Shown here: positions 37,346-48,655 of the stretch, one piece after another
Layout: each line of letters begins with the position of its first letter
Numbering within the stretch: position 1 is the stretch's first letter
Program-made: the position numbers and the translations under genes
The notes under the pieces: generated by a model
What the model was told of the DNA's origin: nothing
The model's input: only the letters and a program-made list of their open reading frames with translations
Databases searched by the model: none
Assembly (NCBI GenBank): GCA_947494925.1
Contig: CANLWS010000003.1
Location: 310,001-374,000 of the forward strand
Reading direction: 5' to 3'
Source: an uncultured Alteromonadaceae bacterium
Lineage (GTDB): Bacteria > Pseudomonadota > Gammaproteobacteria > Enterobacterales > Alteromonadaceae
DNA length: 64,000 nucleotides

Positions 37346-38068
37346 ATGTCAAAAACAATGCCGAAACACGTCGCCATAATAATGGATGGCAATGGTCGCT
37401 GGGCAAAAAGTAAAGGTAAGATTCGAACCTTTGGTCACAAAGCTGGGGTCGAGTCTGTACGTGCTTCTGTCAAGTTTGCTCGTCAGAACGGCATTCAGGT
37501 ACTGACACTTTTTGCCTTTAGCAGCGAAAACTGGAACAGGCCTGCTGAAGAAGTAGGTGTGTTGATGGATTTATTCAATCTGGTATTGAGTAGTGAAGTC
37601 AAAAAACTGCACAAAAATAATGTCCGCCTGAAAGTCATTGGTGACAAATCACGCTTTGCCCCAAAACTAGTTCAGAAAATAGCGGACGCTGAAGCGTTGA
37701 CCGCCGAAAATGACGCCTTGGTACTGAACATTGCGGCCAATTATGGTGGTCGATGGGACATAGTAAATGCGGCAAAAAATCTAGCTGAACAAGTCGCCCA
37801 AGGGCAACTTCAAGCCAGTGATTTTACGGAAGAGTTGTTTGACCAACAGACATCAGTTGCCAACCTGGCTGAGCTTGATTTGTTGATACGCACCGGTGGT
37901 GAACACAGGATAAGCAATTTTCTGATGTGGCAGGCTGCCTATGCGGAATTGTACTTTACCGATACCTTGTGGCCGGATTTTGATGAGCAAGCATTTCAGC
38001 TTGCAATAGATGATTTTGCTGAACGTCAGAGACGGTTCGGCATGACCGGTGAACAGGTGGCTTCGTAA
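37346..38068 (+). CDS. uppS: (2E,6E)-farnesyl-diphosphate-specific undecaprenyl diphosphate synthase
   Basis: A 240-residue cis-prenyltransferase that makes the C55 carrier lipid for peptidoglycan and O-antigen. [14 protein letters not shown] with catalytic Asp14, then [11 protein letters not shown] and [18 protein letters not shown] are conserved. No clear ribosome site precedes either ATG at 37346 or the in-frame ATG at 37358; the first is kept. Confidence 0.97.
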   Translation: MSKTMPKHVAIIMDGNGRWAKSKGKIRTFGHKAGVESVRASVKFARQNGIQVLTLFAFSSENWNRPAEEVGVLMDLFNLVLSSEVKKLHKNNVRLKVIGDKSRFAPKLVQKIADAEALTAENDALVLNIAANYGGRWDIVNAAKNLAEQVAQGQLQASDFTEELFDQQTSVANLAELDLLIRTGGEHRISNFLMWQAAYAELYFTDTLWPDFDEQAFQLAIDDFAERQRRFGMTGEQVAS

Positions 38069-38100
38069 TGCTGATTTTGTTTTCGCCGCAGGGATCTTAG

Positions 38101-38964
38101 ATGCTTAAACAACGGGTTATAACCGCGCTTATTCTCGCTCCTCTCGCTTTATTTGGCATTCTGTTTCTGCCGCTCATTGGTTTTGAGTTATTTATTGCCG
38201 CTGTAATGGGTTTAGGTGCCTGGGAATGGGCAAACATGTCAGGCATGAAATCACGCCCATCAAAAGCCGTGTATACCTTAATAGTACTGTCTCTGTGCCT
38301 CTTGCTGGCCTTTCAACTTCCTCATGATCTGATTTGGTATCAAGGTAGTCTGAATAGCCTTTATCATTACGTATTGAGTGTGGCAGCAATTTGGTGGACT
38401 GTATCTCTGGGCATGATTCTGGCTTACCCTAAATACAGCAGCGTTTGGCGTAAAAGTGTTGCCATACGCGCCGTTTTTGGTGTGCTGACCCTGGTACCTA
38501 CCTGGGTTGCCGTAGTCAGTTTACGCACCAGTCTTTATGACATTGATCCCTTGTATGGTGCTTCACTGATATTCTACGTGCTCGGCATAGTCTGGGCCGC
38601 GGACATAGGGGCATTTTTTGTCGGGGTAAAATTTGGTCGACATAAACTAAGACCCAATGTTTCCCCCGGTAAAACCCTGGAAGGGTTAGCTGGTGGTGTG
38701 ATGGCGTCTACGGCCATCATCGCATTTGCAGCCATGCACTATCAGGTTGATCCCGGGCGCATCTGGTTGCATATTCTTGTAGGTGGAATAACTGTCGGTG
38801 TATCTGCACTAGGCGATTTAAATGAAAGCATGTTTAAACGCTGTGAAGGCATTAAAGATAGCGGAAAGCTACTTCCAGGCCATGGTGGTATTATGGACCG
38901 TATCGATAGTTTGACCGCAGCTTTTCCTGTATTTGCGTTCTGCTATGTAACCTGGATGGCATAA
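38101..38964 (+). CDS. cdsA: Phosphatidate cytidylyltransferase
   Basis: A 287-residue integral membrane enzyme making CDP-diacylglycerol for phospholipid synthesis. It has about eight helices and the C-terminal signature [20 protein letters not shown]. Its TAA overlaps the ATG of dxr (TAATG), so the two are translationally coupled. Confidence 0.97.
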   Translation: MLKQRVITALILAPLALFGILFLPLIGFELFIAAVMGLGAWEWANMSGMKSRPSKAVYTLIVLSLCLLLAFQLPHDLIWYQGSLNSLYHYVLSVAAIWWTVSLGMILAYPKYSSVWRKSVAIRAVFGVLTLVPTWVAVVSLRTSLYDIDPLYGASLIFYVLGIVWAADIGAFFVGVKFGRHKLRPNVSPGKTLEGLAGGVMASTAIIAFAAMHYQVDPGRIWLHILVGGITVGVSALGDLNESMFKRCEGIKDSGKLLPGHGGIMDRIDSLTAAFPVFAFCYVTWMA

Positions 38965-40145
38965 TGCAACAAGTATGTATACTTGGGGCCACTGGTTCCA
39001 TTGGTGAAAGTACACTGGACGTTATAAGTCGTCACCCAGATTTATATAGTGTCTTTGCCTTGACGACAAACACCCGTGTCGAAAAACTGGTGGCTCAGGC
39101 CAAAATCTGTAGGCCAAAGTTTTTGGTAGTTGCAGATCCAGAAAAATATTTGCAGGCCAAACAACTAGCGAGTGATGCAGGATTGGATGCGGAGATCCTG
39201 AGTGGCCCGAAAGCGCTGGCTGAAGTTGCCGCACATACACAGACAGATATTGTGATGGCAGCCATTGTGGGCGCTGCGGGACTGCAGCCGACTTTGGCAG
39301 CTGTTAAATCCAGTAAAAGGGTGCTGCTGGCAAACAAAGAATCCTTAGTGATGTCCGGCGAGCTCTTTATGCAGGCAGTCAGAGATCACAATGCCATTTT
39401 ATTACCTGTTGACAGTGAACATAATGCCATTTTTCAATCCTTACCCCTGGATTACCAATATGGTGATTTGGACAGCGCGGGTATCAGTAAAATATTATTA
39501 ACAGGCTCAGGTGGTCCTTTTCTGAGAACTCCGATGGACGAGTTAAACCTGGTCACACCTGAGCAGGCCTGCGCTCACCCTAACTGGGATATGGGCAGGA
39601 AAATTTCTGTGGATTCAGCCACCATGATGAATAAGGGACTCGAGTACATTGAAGCCCGTTGGTTATTTGGTCTGCAGTGTGACGATATTCAGGTGGTTTT
39701 GCATCCACAAAGTGTCATTCATTCAATGGTGCAATATCGTGATGGTTCGGTCATCGCGCAAATGGGTAATCCCGATATGCGCACACCTATTGCACATTGT
39801 CTGGCGTTTCCAAATCGCATCGAGGCTGGGGTGTCACCTCTGGATTTTTCGAGCTTGGCAGATTTCACCTTTGCTCAACCGGATTTCGCCCGATATCCCA
39901 ATTTGAGAGTGGCAATTCAGGCTTGCAAAGAAGGTCAATCAGCAACAACTTGTCTGAATGCCGCCAATGAAATAGCTGTAGAAGCCTTTTTAAACAGTCA
40001 AATAGAATACACGGACATTGTCAGAGTGAATGAGCAGACATTGGCTCAGATTGAATCCCGCCCTCTCAATGAGATTGAACATGTCCTGGCCTTGGATGTC
40101 GAAGCCAGAGTCATCGCTAAAAATATTGTGAACAGGATCAGTTAA
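38964..40145 (+). CDS. dxr: 1-deoxy-D-xylulose-5-phosphate reductoisomerase
   Basis: A 393-residue enzyme of the MEP isoprenoid pathway (also named ispC). [14 protein letters not shown] is the NADPH loop; [13 protein letters not shown] and [21 protein letters not shown] hold metal and substrate residues. It supplies precursors for the uppS product. It overlaps both neighbours by one base. Confidence 0.97.
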   Translation: MQQVCILGATGSIGESTLDVISRHPDLYSVFALTTNTRVEKLVAQAKICRPKFLVVADPEKYLQAKQLASDAGLDAEILSGPKALAEVAAHTQTDIVMAAIVGAAGLQPTLAAVKSSKRVLLANKESLVMSGELFMQAVRDHNAILLPVDSEHNAIFQSLPLDYQYGDLDSAGISKILLTGSGGPFLRTPMDELNLVTPEQACAHPNWDMGRKISVDSATMMNKGLEYIEARWLFGLQCDDIQVVLHPQSVIHSMVQYRDGSVIAQMGNPDMRTPIAHCLAFPNRIEAGVSPLDFSSLADFTFAQPDFARYPNLRVAIQACKEGQSATTCLNAANEIAVEAFLNSQIEYTDIVRVNEQTLAQIESRPLNEIEHVLALDVEARVIAKNIVNRIS

Positions 40146-41494
40146 TGTTTGATTTCATTCAGACTTTATTATCGTTTATTGTCGCCATCGGCATTTTAGT
40201 CGCAGTGCATGAGTGGGGACACTTTTATGTCGCTCGACTTTGTGGCGTGAAAGTTCAGCGCTTTTCGATTGGGTTTGGCAAAGCCTTGTGGAGTCGTTAT
40301 GACAAGCAGGGTACTGAATTCGTTATTGCAGCTATCCCTTTGGGTGGCTATGTCAAAATGCTCGACGAACGCGTAGAACAAGTTAAAGAAGAAGATCTAC
40401 CCTTTGCATTCAATCGTCAAAACGTTTGGAAACGGATCGCCATAATTGCAGCAGGTCCATTAACTAATTTTATCTTCGCTATTTTTGCGCTGTTACTAAT
40501 GTTTCTGATTGGCAAAGAGACTGTCAGACCTATGGTGGGTGAAATTAGTACTGACTCTATTGCCAGCAGCGCGCAGCTGCAATCTGGTATGTTGATAAAC
40601 AAAGTAGGCGGCCGTGATACAATTGATTGGCAGGCTGTTCAACTTGAATTGATGTCCCATATCGGCAAGGAAAAAATGCTTTTGGACGTAACCGATTCAA
40701 GGGGTATCAGTAGGCAATTTAGTTTGGATGTCAGCGATTGGGAATTTGATCCTGACAAACAGTCTCCTTTGGCAAGTTTAGGCATCAGGCCCTTTCGACC
40801 CAAAGTCCATTTGGAGCTATCTGAAATCACAGAAAACTCTGCCGCACAGCTAGGGGAATTAATGGTTGGCGATAAAATTGTCAGCATTGATGGAACTAGT
40901 ATGCAAAATTGGGAACAAATAGTGGGGTATGTGTCCCAACATCCCAATAAGAAAGTGGAAGTAAACGTGTTAAGGAATGGCCTGGAATTACAGAAATCTG
41001 TGACAATAGGCAGCCGTAATATTAACGGCGAGGACCGGGGATTTTTAGGCGTTCGTCCGAAAATAGACCCTTGGCCTGAAGACCTCATCTTTACTCATCA
41101 ATACGGGCCAGTCGATGCTTTTGTAAAAGCGTTGGAAGATACATGGCGACTTATTACGCTAAGTTTTGAAATGTTGGGTAAGCTGATCACTGGTGATGTG
41201 TCGGTTAAAAATCTCAGTGGACCAATTTCCATTGCACAAGGTGCAGGTGCCAGTGCTGGTTATGGATTAGTCTATTTTTTGAGCTTTTTGGCATTAATTA
41301 GCGTTAATTTGGGAATAATTAACCTTTTACCGCTTCCAGTGCTTGATGGTGGACACTTACTCTATTATTTTATAGAGCTTTTGTCGGGCAAGCCTGTTCC
41401 GGAATCTGTCCAGGAGATTGGTTTCCGGATCGGTGGCGCATTTTTGTTTTTAATTATGACAATCGCAATAATAAACGATATCACTCGTCTGTAA
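40145..41494 (+). CDS. rseP: Site-2 protease RseP
   Basis: A 449-residue intramembrane zinc metalloprotease that cleaves anti-sigma factor RseA after DegS and removes leftover signal peptides. HEWGH at residues 22-26 gives the two His ligands and the Glu; the third ligand is in NLLPLPVLDGGHLLYY near the C-terminus. Two PDZ domains lie between (about residues 115-200 and 205-290). The start overlaps the dxr stop (TAATG). Confidence 0.97.
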   Translation: MFDFIQTLLSFIVAIGILVAVHEWGHFYVARLCGVKVQRFSIGFGKALWSRYDKQGTEFVIAAIPLGGYVKMLDERVEQVKEEDLPFAFNRQNVWKRIAIIAAGPLTNFIFAIFALLLMFLIGKETVRPMVGEISTDSIASSAQLQSGMLINKVGGRDTIDWQAVQLELMSHIGKEKMLLDVTDSRGISRQFSLDVSDWEFDPDKQSPLASLGIRPFRPKVHLELSEITENSAAQLGELMVGDKIVSIDGTSMQNWEQIVGYVSQHPNKKVEVNVLRNGLELQKSVTIGSRNINGEDRGFLGVRPKIDPWPEDLIFTHQYGPVDAFVKALEDTWRLITLSFEMLGKLITGDVSVKNLSGPISIAQGAGASAGYGLVYFLSFLALISVNLGIINLLPLPVLDGGHLLYYFIELLSGKPVPESVQEIGFRIGGAFLFLIMTIAIINDITRL

Positions 41495-41555
41495 TGGTTC
41501 GCCAAAGATGAGAGAAGCACACAAATCGAACCGTGCTTAGGAAGAATATTAATAA

Positions 41556-44024
41556 ATGAAGTTTAAACAGTTAGTAGTAGCCGGATTACTGTTATCCAGT
41601 GCTAGCTTTGCCAGCGCAAATAGCGAAAGTCAATTTGTCGTTGAGGATATCAAAGTTGAAGGATTGCAACGTGTCGCGTTAGGCGCCGCGTTAACCTATT
41701 TGCCCGTGCAGGTCGGCGACCAAATGAACAGCTTCCGGGTCGCGCAATTGGTTCGCTCTTTATATGCTTCTACCCACTTTGAAAGCATAGAAATAGTGCG
41801 TGATAATAATATTCTGGTGGTCAAGGTGAAAGAACGGCCTACCATCAGTAATATCATCTTTGAAGGCAACGACGATATCAAAGATGAACAACTTCAGGAG
41901 AGTCTGGAAGGCAGTAACATCCGTGTGGGTGAGCCGTTGGACAAAACTGTCCTGACTTCCATCGAAAATGGGCTGAAAGATTTCTTCTACAGTATCGGCA
42001 AATACAATGCCGACGTCACAGCTATCATCACACCACTTCCTCGCAATCGAGTCGATCTGAAATTACTGTTTGAAGAAGGCGATTCGGCCAAAATTCAGCA
42101 AATAAATATTGTGGGTAACGAAGTCTTTTCCGATGCCGAATTGTATCAGCAAATGGAGTTGAAATTTGACCGCCCATGGTGGGACTTCCTGTCAGAAACC
42201 CGTTACCAGAAACAGACTCTGACCGGGGATATGGAAACAATACAGAGTTATTATCTGGATCGCGGGTATCTGCGCTATAACGTAGATTCCACGCAAGTTT
42301 CCATGACGCCGGAGAAAACCGGTATCTACATTACCCTGAATGTTACAGAAGGCGAGCAGTACACACTTTCTGAAGTAGAACTCGTGGGTGACATGCTGGG
42401 TTACGAAGACTATATCGAGCAGGTATTACCATTGCGCCCCGGTGAGTTATATAACCAGGCAGAAGTCACCTATACCGAAGAGTTTATCAGTAAGTATCTG
42501 GGGCGATTTGGCTATGCATACCCCACTGTGACCACTATCCCTGAAATCAATGATGAAGATAATACGGTTAAATTGACATTGTCAGTGGACCCGGGCAAAC
42601 GTATTTATGTCAACAGAATCACGTTTGAGGGGAATGTTCTTACCGCTGATTCAGTGCTGAGGCAAGGTGTTTCTCAAATGGAAGGTGCCTGGTTGTCAAA
42701 TCCGTTGCTGGAATCTTCCAAGAATAATTTATCCCGATTGACTTATATGGAAGAGGTTGATTTTGAAACCATACGTTTACCAGGTGAAGAAGACAAAGTT
42801 GATGTTCTTTACAAAGTTAAAGAGCAACCATCTGGTTCTTTCAACGCAGGTATTGGTTACGGTGACCGAACACGATTGAGTCTGCAGGCTGGTATTCAGC
42901 AAGACAACTTTATGGGCACGGGTAAACGTCTTGCGTTTAACATCAATACGGTGTCCTTCCAGCGAAGCGTACAACTGTCCTATACCGACCCTTATTTTAC
43001 CATCGATGGTATTAGTCTAGGCGGCTCACTTGCTTACAGCGAATTTGATGCAGGTAATGCTAACCTGGTTCAGTACAACAGTAAGCGTTACTCTGTTGGG
43101 GTTAATGCCGGTTATCCGATCAACGAATTTAACCGAATCAACTTCGGTCTGAGTTTCAGTGATGTGGAATTATCCCGTCGAAGTTCGTTTGAACAAACGG
43201 ATCGTTTCTATGACCAATTTATTGATCCGAATAACCCAGATGCACCAATTGATTATCAAAGCTTCCTGGCATCTGTATCCTGGAGCAGGGTGACACTGAA
43301 CCGAGGGATTTTCCCAACCGCGGGTTCGTCACAAAATGCAAACTTAAGTGTCACTACACCTAATTCAGATGTGAATTATTATAAGGCGACCCTCGACAGC
43401 AAGTTCTATTTCCCATTAAGCCAAAATCAACGCTGGTCGGTACTTGCAAGGTTACGTTTGGGTTACGGTCAGGGGTATGGCGACATCAATGGTAATGAGC
43501 AGGTACTGCCATTTACCCAGAACTTCACGGCTGGTGGTAGTGATACCTTGCGTGGTTTTGAAAACAACACTGTAGGTCCACGAGGAATACAACGAATTCC
43601 AAGAACCATCACAGGACCGGATGGCAGTACCATATTTCTGCCACCTGAATCTGACCGGGTCTCCGCATCTCGCCAATCTCTAGGTGGAAACGCGATGATT
43701 CTGGGCGGTATTGAGCTAATCGTGCCAACACCATTTGTAGAGGCGGATTTTGACAACTCCGTTCGTACCAGTGTTTTCCTGGATGTGGGTAATGTATGGG
43801 ATACGGAATTCGATTTTGATGAGTATCGGGATCTTGACGTTATCGACGGCAGTGATCCCATATCAGATTACGGTGATTTTGCTCGCTATAGAGCATCGGC
43901 AGGTATTTCGGTACAATGGCTGTCACCTATGGGGCCGATGGTCTTTAGTTTCTCCAGAGCGCTGCAGGACAGAGCTGGAGATGAAGTTAAGTTTTTCTCG
44001 TTTAATATCGGTCAAACGTTTTAA
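41556..44024 (+). CDS. bamA: Outer-membrane protein assembly factor BamA
   Basis: An 822-residue Omp85 protein with a signal peptide (residues 1-21, ending ASA), five POTRA domains up to about residue 420 and a 16-strand barrel ending in phenylalanine (SFNIGQTF). LRGFENNTVGPRG corresponds to the conserved VRGF loop 6 motif. It inserts barrel proteins into the outer membrane. AGGAAG precedes the ATG. I looked for a sigma-E promoter in the 61-bp gap after rseP and saw none. Confidence 0.97.
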   Translation: MKFKQLVVAGLLLSSASFASANSESQFVVEDIKVEGLQRVALGAALTYLPVQVGDQMNSFRVAQLVRSLYASTHFESIEIVRDNNILVVKVKERPTISNIIFEGNDDIKDEQLQESLEGSNIRVGEPLDKTVLTSIENGLKDFFYSIGKYNADVTAIITPLPRNRVDLKLLFEEGDSAKIQQINIVGNEVFSDAELYQQMELKFDRPWWDFLSETRYQKQTLTGDMETIQSYYLDRGYLRYNVDSTQVSMTPEKTGIYITLNVTEGEQYTLSEVELVGDMLGYEDYIEQVLPLRPGELYNQAEVTYTEEFISKYLGRFGYAYPTVTTIPEINDEDNTVKLTLSVDPGKRIYVNRITFEGNVLTADSVLRQGVSQMEGAWLSNPLLESSKNNLSRLTYMEEVDFETIRLPGEEDKVDVLYKVKEQPSGSFNAGIGYGDRTRLSLQAGIQQDNFMGTGKRLAFNINTVSFQRSVQLSYTDPYFTIDGISLGGSLAYSEFDAGNANLVQYNSKRYSVGVNAGYPINEFNRINFGLSFSDVELSRRSSFEQTDRFYDQFIDPNNPDAPIDYQSFLASVSWSRVTLNRGIFPTAGSSQNANLSVTTPNSDVNYYKATLDSKFYFPLSQNQRWSVLARLRLGYGQGYGDINGNEQVLPFTQNFTAGGSDTLRGFENNTVGPRGIQRIPRTITGPDGSTIFLPPESDRVSASRQSLGGNAMILGGIELIVPTPFVEADFDNSVRTSVFLDVGNVWDTEFDFDEYRDLDVIDGSDPISDYGDFARYRASAGISVQWLSPMGPMVFSFSRALQDRAGDEVKFFSFNIGQTF

Positions 44025-44087
44025 TTTTAATAATTTAAGCTGGCTGAGACCAGCGAAAAGTAAGTTACATAATTGAAGGAGTTCCTT

Positions 44088-44603
44088 TTGAAACAGTTAG
44101 CTAAATCTCTAATCTCTACTGCCTTGGTTTCAAGCGCATTACTAAGTTCAGCAGCGATGGCGGAGCAAAAAATAGGCGTAGTCAATGTAGAGGGTATTTT
44201 CCAACAGATGCCTCAAACGGTAAACGTTCAACAAACTATCAACACTGAGTTTAAAGATCGTCAGGATGAAGTTGTACGCCTTCAGGAAGACATCAAATAC
44301 CAGCTAAACAAGCGTCAACGTGAAGCGGCAACAATGAGCGAAGAGCAGATTAAGGAATTGGAAGCAAATATCCTTAAAATGCGTGAAGAATACAACGCAA
44401 AAGCACAACCACTTCAACAAGCCATGCAAGCGCGTTCTGCTGAAGAAAGAAACAAACTTCTTGCTCTTATCCAACAGTCAATCCAAACCGTTGCTGCTGA
44501 AGGTGATTTCGATTTGATTTTGCAGGGAAATGCTGCGGTTTTCAGTAAGCCTGAATTTGATTTGTCTGAGAAAGTATTAGAGCAAGTCAGTAAAATTCAG
44601 TAA
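44088..44603 (+). CDS. skp: Periplasmic chaperone Skp (OmpH)
   Basis: A 171-residue exported chaperone for outer-membrane proteins. The TTG at 44088 is chosen because AAGGAG lies seven bases upstream and it gives a clean signal peptide ([24 protein letters not shown]); an earlier TTG at 44073 would overlap that ribosome site. After cleavage, [15 protein letters not shown] begins the body and the long charged helices (residues about 45-115) form the coiled-coil tentacles. It follows bamA by 63 bases, the standard order. Confidence 0.95.
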   Translation: MKQLAKSLISTALVSSALLSSAAMAEQKIGVVNVEGIFQQMPQTVNVQQTINTEFKDRQDEVVRLQEDIKYQLNKRQREAATMSEEQIKELEANILKMREEYNAKAQPLQQAMQARSAEERNKLLALIQQSIQTVAAEGDFDLILQGNAAVFSKPEFDLSEKVLEQVSKIQ

Positions 44604-44616
44604 GTCCGGATCCGGT

Positions 44617-45639
44617 ATGCAAACACTTGGTCAACTAGCAGAGCAAATAGGTGCAACTTTGCACCTTGCTGCTGATGATTCTGCAGACACACCTATCTAT
44701 TCGTTGTCGACTTTAGCGAAGGCAGGCAATGGTCAGATTTCCTTTTTGGCCAATAGCAAGTATCGTAGCCAGCTCGTAGACACTGCTGCGCAAGCTGTTA
44801 TTTTGCATGCCAATGATTTACCTCATTGCCCCTGTTCAGCACTCGTTTCTGACAACCCTTATGTAGGCTTTGCCAGGGCCGCTCAGATATTGGACAGCAC
44901 TCCAGCTTCGGCACAGGGAGTCGCGGCATCTGCTGTTATTGCCGACGATGTTTCCTTAGGTGAAAACGTCAGTATTGGTGCCAATGCAGTTATTGAATCT
45001 GGTGTGGAGCTTGGTGACAACGTACAAATAGGACCTGGTTGTTTTATCGGAAAACATGCGTCTATTGGCCGTAATACTAAATTATGGGCTAATGTGACGG
45101 TATATCACCAGGTAAAAATGGGTGAGTCATGTTTGGTTCAGTCGGGAGCCGTGATCGGTAGTGATGGATTTGGTTACGCTAACGAAAACGGGCAGTGGAT
45201 TAAAATTCCTCAGCTTGGAAGCGTGCTGATCGGTGATCGTGTAGAAATTGGTGCAAGTTCAACAATTGATCGGGGTGCACTCGATGATACCATTATTGAA
45301 AATGGTGTGATTATCGATAACCAATGCCAGATCGCCCACAATGTTATTATGGGTGAGAACTCTGCCATTGCAGGTTGCTCTGTGATCGCTGGTAGCACCA
45401 CGATCGGCAAAGGATGTACTATAGCTGGGATGAGTGCAATTACAGGCCATGTTGAAATAGCTGACAATGTGCACTTTACTGGTATGAGTATGGTGACTAA
45501 AGGAATTTCCGAGCCAGGTTTATATTCCTCAGGCGTTCCTGCTGTGAGCAATAAGGAATGGCGGAGAAACATGGTGGGGTTGAGGAACATCACTGATCTT
45601 GCAAAGCGTGTCAAAGTGTTGGAAAAAAAGTTCAAATAA
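44617..45639 (+). CDS. lpxD: UDP-3-O-(3-hydroxyacyl)glucosamine N-acyltransferase
   Basis: A 340-residue lipid A enzyme with an N-terminal uridine-binding domain and a left-handed beta-helix of hexapeptide repeats. The catalytic His is in [15 protein letters not shown]. It adds the second acyl chain in lipid A synthesis. It begins 13 bases after skp without a strong ribosome site. Confidence 0.97.
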   Translation: MQTLGQLAEQIGATLHLAADDSADTPIYSLSTLAKAGNGQISFLANSKYRSQLVDTAAQAVILHANDLPHCPCSALVSDNPYVGFARAAQILDSTPASAQGVAASAVIADDVSLGENVSIGANAVIESGVELGDNVQIGPGCFIGKHASIGRNTKLWANVTVYHQVKMGESCLVQSGAVIGSDGFGYANENGQWIKIPQLGSVLIGDRVEIGASSTIDRGALDDTIIENGVIIDNQCQIAHNVIMGENSAIAGCSVIAGSTTIGKGCTIAGMSAITGHVEIADNVHFTGMSMVTKGISEPGLYSSGVPAVSNKEWRRNMVGLRNITDLAKRVKVLEKKFK

Positions 45640-45677
45640 AGTCTGCACCAAGAAGGTGTAGCTGAGGAGACAAGCTT

Positions 45678-46124
45678 TTGACGGACAATCTTAACAGAAT
45701 TGAAATAGAAGAAATTCTGGAATTACTGCCACATCGTTATCCATTTTTATTGCTCGATCGAGTGACAGATTATACTCTGGGCGAATCTATTGAAGCCTAC
45801 AAGAATATTTCCTTTAATGAACCTTGTTTTACTGGGCACTTCCCCGGTAAACCTATCTTTCCTGGCGTATTGATATTAGAAGCCATGGCACAGGCCGCAG
45901 GGGTCCTGGGATTTAAAACAGTAGGAAATAGTGATGATCTGTATTTATATGCTGGCATCGATAATGCGCGATTTAAACGCCCTGTTGTGCCCGGAGATCG
46001 TCTGGATTTATCAGTCAAACTGTTAAAAGAAAAGCGCGGGATATGGAAATTCCAAGGTGTAGCAAGTGTAGAGGGACAAGCCGCTTGTACTGCGGAATTT
46101 ATGTGCGCTATGCGGAAAATGTAA
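45678..46124 (+). CDS. fabZ: 3-hydroxyacyl-[acyl-carrier-protein] dehydratase FabZ
   Basis: A 148-residue hotdog-fold dehydratase of type II fatty acid synthesis. [13 protein letters not shown], the active-site [14 protein letters not shown] with catalytic His, and EAMAQAAG with catalytic Glu are present. The start is TTG, with GAGGAG nine bases upstream. It sits between lpxD and lpxA as usual, where it competes for the shared 3-hydroxyacyl-ACP pool. Confidence 0.97.
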   Translation: MTDNLNRIEIEEILELLPHRYPFLLLDRVTDYTLGESIEAYKNISFNEPCFTGHFPGKPIFPGVLILEAMAQAAGVLGFKTVGNSDDLYLYAGIDNARFKRPVVPGDRLDLSVKLLKEKRGIWKFQGVASVEGQAACTAEFMCAMRKM

Positions 46125-46127
46125 GTC

Positions 46128-46898
46128 GTGATCCACGAAACAGCGATAATTCACCCATCAGCCAAACTTGCAGACAATGTGCAGGTTGGGCCCTATAGCT
46201 TAATTGGGGCCGATGTCGTTATCGGCGCCGGCACAGTGGTGGAATCCCATGTCGTAATTAAGGGGCCCACGACAATTGGGGAAAACAATCGCTTCTTCCA
46301 ATTTGGGTCCATTGGGGAAGAGTGCCAGGATAAAAAATATGCTGGTGAACCGACCAGATTAATTGTGGGCGATAACAATGTCTTTCGGGAATGCGTGACG
46401 ATACACAGAGGCACCATACAGGATGCTGGTATAACCCGAATTGGCTCGCACAATTTGTTAATGTCCTATGTTCACGTGGCTCATGACGTAGTTATCGGTG
46501 ATAACAACATTCTGGCAAACAACGCCACCTTGGCAGGTCATGTTCATGTTGGTGATTTCGTTATTCTCGGTGGTATGACAGCTGTGCATCAATTTTGTCA
46601 CATCGGGTCACATGCCTTCAGTGGTGGCGGTGCGGTTATTCTGAGGGATGTTCCGCCCTACGTAATGTTAAGTGGTACTGACAGTACGCCCCGTGGAATA
46701 AATTCCGAAGGGCTGAAGCGTCGGCGATTTGAGGCTGAGACCATTACTCAGATTAAACGCGCCTACAAGGTTTTGTACCGCAACGGCAATCGCGCTGAAG
46801 AAGCGGTAGAGAAATTAAATGCCATGTCCGTGGAAGCGCCGGAAGTGAAGATTATTGCTGACTTTGTAGCAAATTCCTCACGAGGTATCGTTCGATAA
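46128..46898 (+). CDS. lpxA: Acyl-ACP--UDP-N-acetylglucosamine O-acyltransferase
   Basis: A 256-residue hexapeptide-repeat trimer enzyme, first step of lipid A synthesis. [20 protein letters not shown] contains the catalytic His. A GTG start lies three bases after the fabZ stop. The C-terminal helical domain is complete. Confidence 0.97.
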   Translation: MIHETAIIHPSAKLADNVQVGPYSLIGADVVIGAGTVVESHVVIKGPTTIGENNRFFQFGSIGEECQDKKYAGEPTRLIVGDNNVFRECVTIHRGTIQDAGITRIGSHNLLMSYVHVAHDVVIGDNNILANNATLAGHVHVGDFVILGGMTAVHQFCHIGSHAFSGGGAVILRDVPPYVMLSGTDSTPRGINSEGLKRRRFEAETITQIKRAYKVLYRNGNRAEEAVEKLNAMSVEAPEVKIIADFVANSSRGIVR

Positions 46899-46901
46899 CT
46901 C

Positions 46902-48059
46902 ATGTCTGAAACGACAGCCCCAAAAAAAGAATTAAAAATAGGTATTGTTGCTGGAGAAGCTTCAGGTGACATCCTGGCTGCTGGCATGATCAAATGCATC
47001 AGACAAAAATACCCCAATGCCATTATTGAAGGTATTGCAGGTCCCAGGATGCTGGAACAGGGCTGCAAAACACTGTTTAATATGGAAGAACTGTCTGTAA
47101 TGGGATTGGTAGAAGTGTTGTCTCGGATCCGCAGACTAATGTTTGTTCGCAAATCAGTCTTACAATATTTTTCTGAAAACCCTCCAGATGTGTTTATTGG
47201 CGTTGATGCACCAGATTTTAATTTAACTCTGGAAAAAAAGCTCAAACAACAGGGCATCAAAACTGTCCATTATGTCAGTCCCACTGTCTGGGCATGGCGT
47301 GAAAAACGTATCTACGGAATTGCAGAAGCCACCAACCTGGTGTTGAGTATTTTCCCTTTTGAAAAGCAGTTTTATGATGATCACGGGTTCCCATGTGCTT
47401 TCGTTGGGCACACTATGGCAGATGCCATTCCTTTGGAGCCAGACAAGCAAGCTGCTCGCAGCGAGTTGGGGCTAGACGGTTCCGCCCCAGTGTTGGCTCT
47501 GTTACCTGGCAGTCGGGGAAGTGAGATCAACATGTTGTTGGCGATTTTTATACAAAGTGCAGAAATATTATCCGGGAAGCTTGAAGGGCTACAAATAGTC
47601 ATCCCGGCGGTTAATGAATCACGTAAGAATCAGATTGAAGCTTTTCTGGCGGAGCATAAAGGGAAGGCCAATATCACGGTGATGTCAGGGCATGCACGAC
47701 AATGCATGATAGCCTCTGACGCGATTTTACTGGCGTCTGGAACTGCGACATTGGAAGCAATGTTGTGCAAAAGGCCAATGATCGCAGCTTATCGTCTCAA
47801 ATGGTTTACTCATCAAATGATGAAATGGTTATACAAAGCAAAATATTTTGCCTTACCTAATTTGTTAGCAGATGAAAAGCTGGTACCGGAATTACTGCAA
47901 GAAGAAGTTAATCCACAAAATATCGCCGCACAGCTCCATGACCTGATTAGCGGCACAAGTACGCAGGACATAAATCGTTTCAAAGAAATTCACCTTAGTC
48001 TGAAACAGAATGCAGATCAGCAATCTGCAGCTGCGGTGCTGGATCTTATTGATGCCTGA
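46902..48059 (+). CDS. lpxB: Lipid-A-disaccharide synthase
   Basis: A 385-residue GT19 glycosyltransferase that joins UDP-2,3-diacylglucosamine to lipid [18 protein letters not shown] at the N-terminus, [15 protein letters not shown] and [10 protein letters not shown] are family motifs. It starts three bases after lpxA and overlaps rnhB by eight bases. Confidence 0.97.
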   Translation: MSETTAPKKELKIGIVAGEASGDILAAGMIKCIRQKYPNAIIEGIAGPRMLEQGCKTLFNMEELSVMGLVEVLSRIRRLMFVRKSVLQYFSENPPDVFIGVDAPDFNLTLEKKLKQQGIKTVHYVSPTVWAWREKRIYGIAEATNLVLSIFPFEKQFYDDHGFPCAFVGHTMADAIPLEPDKQAARSELGLDGSAPVLALLPGSRGSEINMLLAIFIQSAEILSGKLEGLQIVIPAVNESRKNQIEAFLAEHKGKANITVMSGHARQCMIASDAILLASGTATLEAMLCKRPMIAAYRLKWFTHQMMKWLYKAKYFALPNLLADEKLVPELLQEEVNPQNIAAQLHDLISGTSTQDINRFKEIHLSLKQNADQQSAAAVLDLIDA

Positions 48060-48654
48060 TACCGATCCAACGTTTCTCATTGCAGGTGTCGATGAAGTGG
48101 GAAGAGGACCCCTTGTAGGCGATGTTGTGACGGCAGCCGTAATACTCGACCCAAAACGAAAAATCATTGGCTTGAATGACTCGAAAAAAGTGTCGGCGAA
48201 AAAACGCGAACTTCTTTATGAGGAAATCATAGAAAAGTCTCTGGCATGGTCTGTGGGTAGAGCATCGCCGGTGGAAATTGACTCATTGAATATTTTGCAT
48301 GCCACCATGCTTGCCATGCATCGTGCTGTTGACGGATTATCTGTCCAGCCTCATCATGTTAAAGTTGATGGCAACCGATGTCCAAAATGGCAATATTCTT
48401 CTGAAGCTATTGTCAAAGGTGATGGTTTGATTGCAGAAATTTCTGCAGCGTCTATCATAGCGAAAATCACGCGAGACCGGGAAATGTTAAGCCTTCATGA
48501 AGCCCATCCTGAATACGGTTTTGATCAACACAAAGGGTACCCAACCAAATTCCATCTGGAAAAATTGGCACAGTTAGGGCCGCTTAAAGAATATCGAGTC
48601 AGTTTTAAGCCAGTCAGGTTAGCATTGGTCAAGCACGGTGAATTAGGAGTATAG
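48052..48654 (+). CDS. rnhB: Ribonuclease HII
   Basis: A 200-residue RNase HII that removes misincorporated ribonucleotides and RNA from hybrids. [13 protein letters not shown] is the DExGRGP signature; KVDGN and [12 protein letters not shown] carry further active-site residues. The ATG at 48052, inside the end of lpxB, is preferred over an earlier one at 48010 because it puts the motif at the usual distance from the N-terminus. It ends one base before dnaE. Confidence 0.95.
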   Translation: MPDTDPTFLIAGVDEVGRGPLVGDVVTAAVILDPKRKIIGLNDSKKVSAKKRELLYEEIIEKSLAWSVGRASPVEIDSLNILHATMLAMHRAVDGLSVQPHHVKVDGNRCPKWQYSSEAIVKGDGLIAEISAASIIAKITRDREMLSLHEAHPEYGFDQHKGYPTKFHLEKLAQLGPLKEYRVSFKPVRLALVKHGELGV

Positions 48655-48655
48655 A

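Noticed and set aside
41495-41555. Sigma-E promoter before bamA
   Set aside because: No GGAACTT-like -35 with a GTCTAA-like -10 was found in the gap.
46763-47260. 165-codon antisense frame across the lpxA-lpxB junction
   Set aside because: It is fully covered by two well-conserved genes on the other strand and has low-complexity composition.
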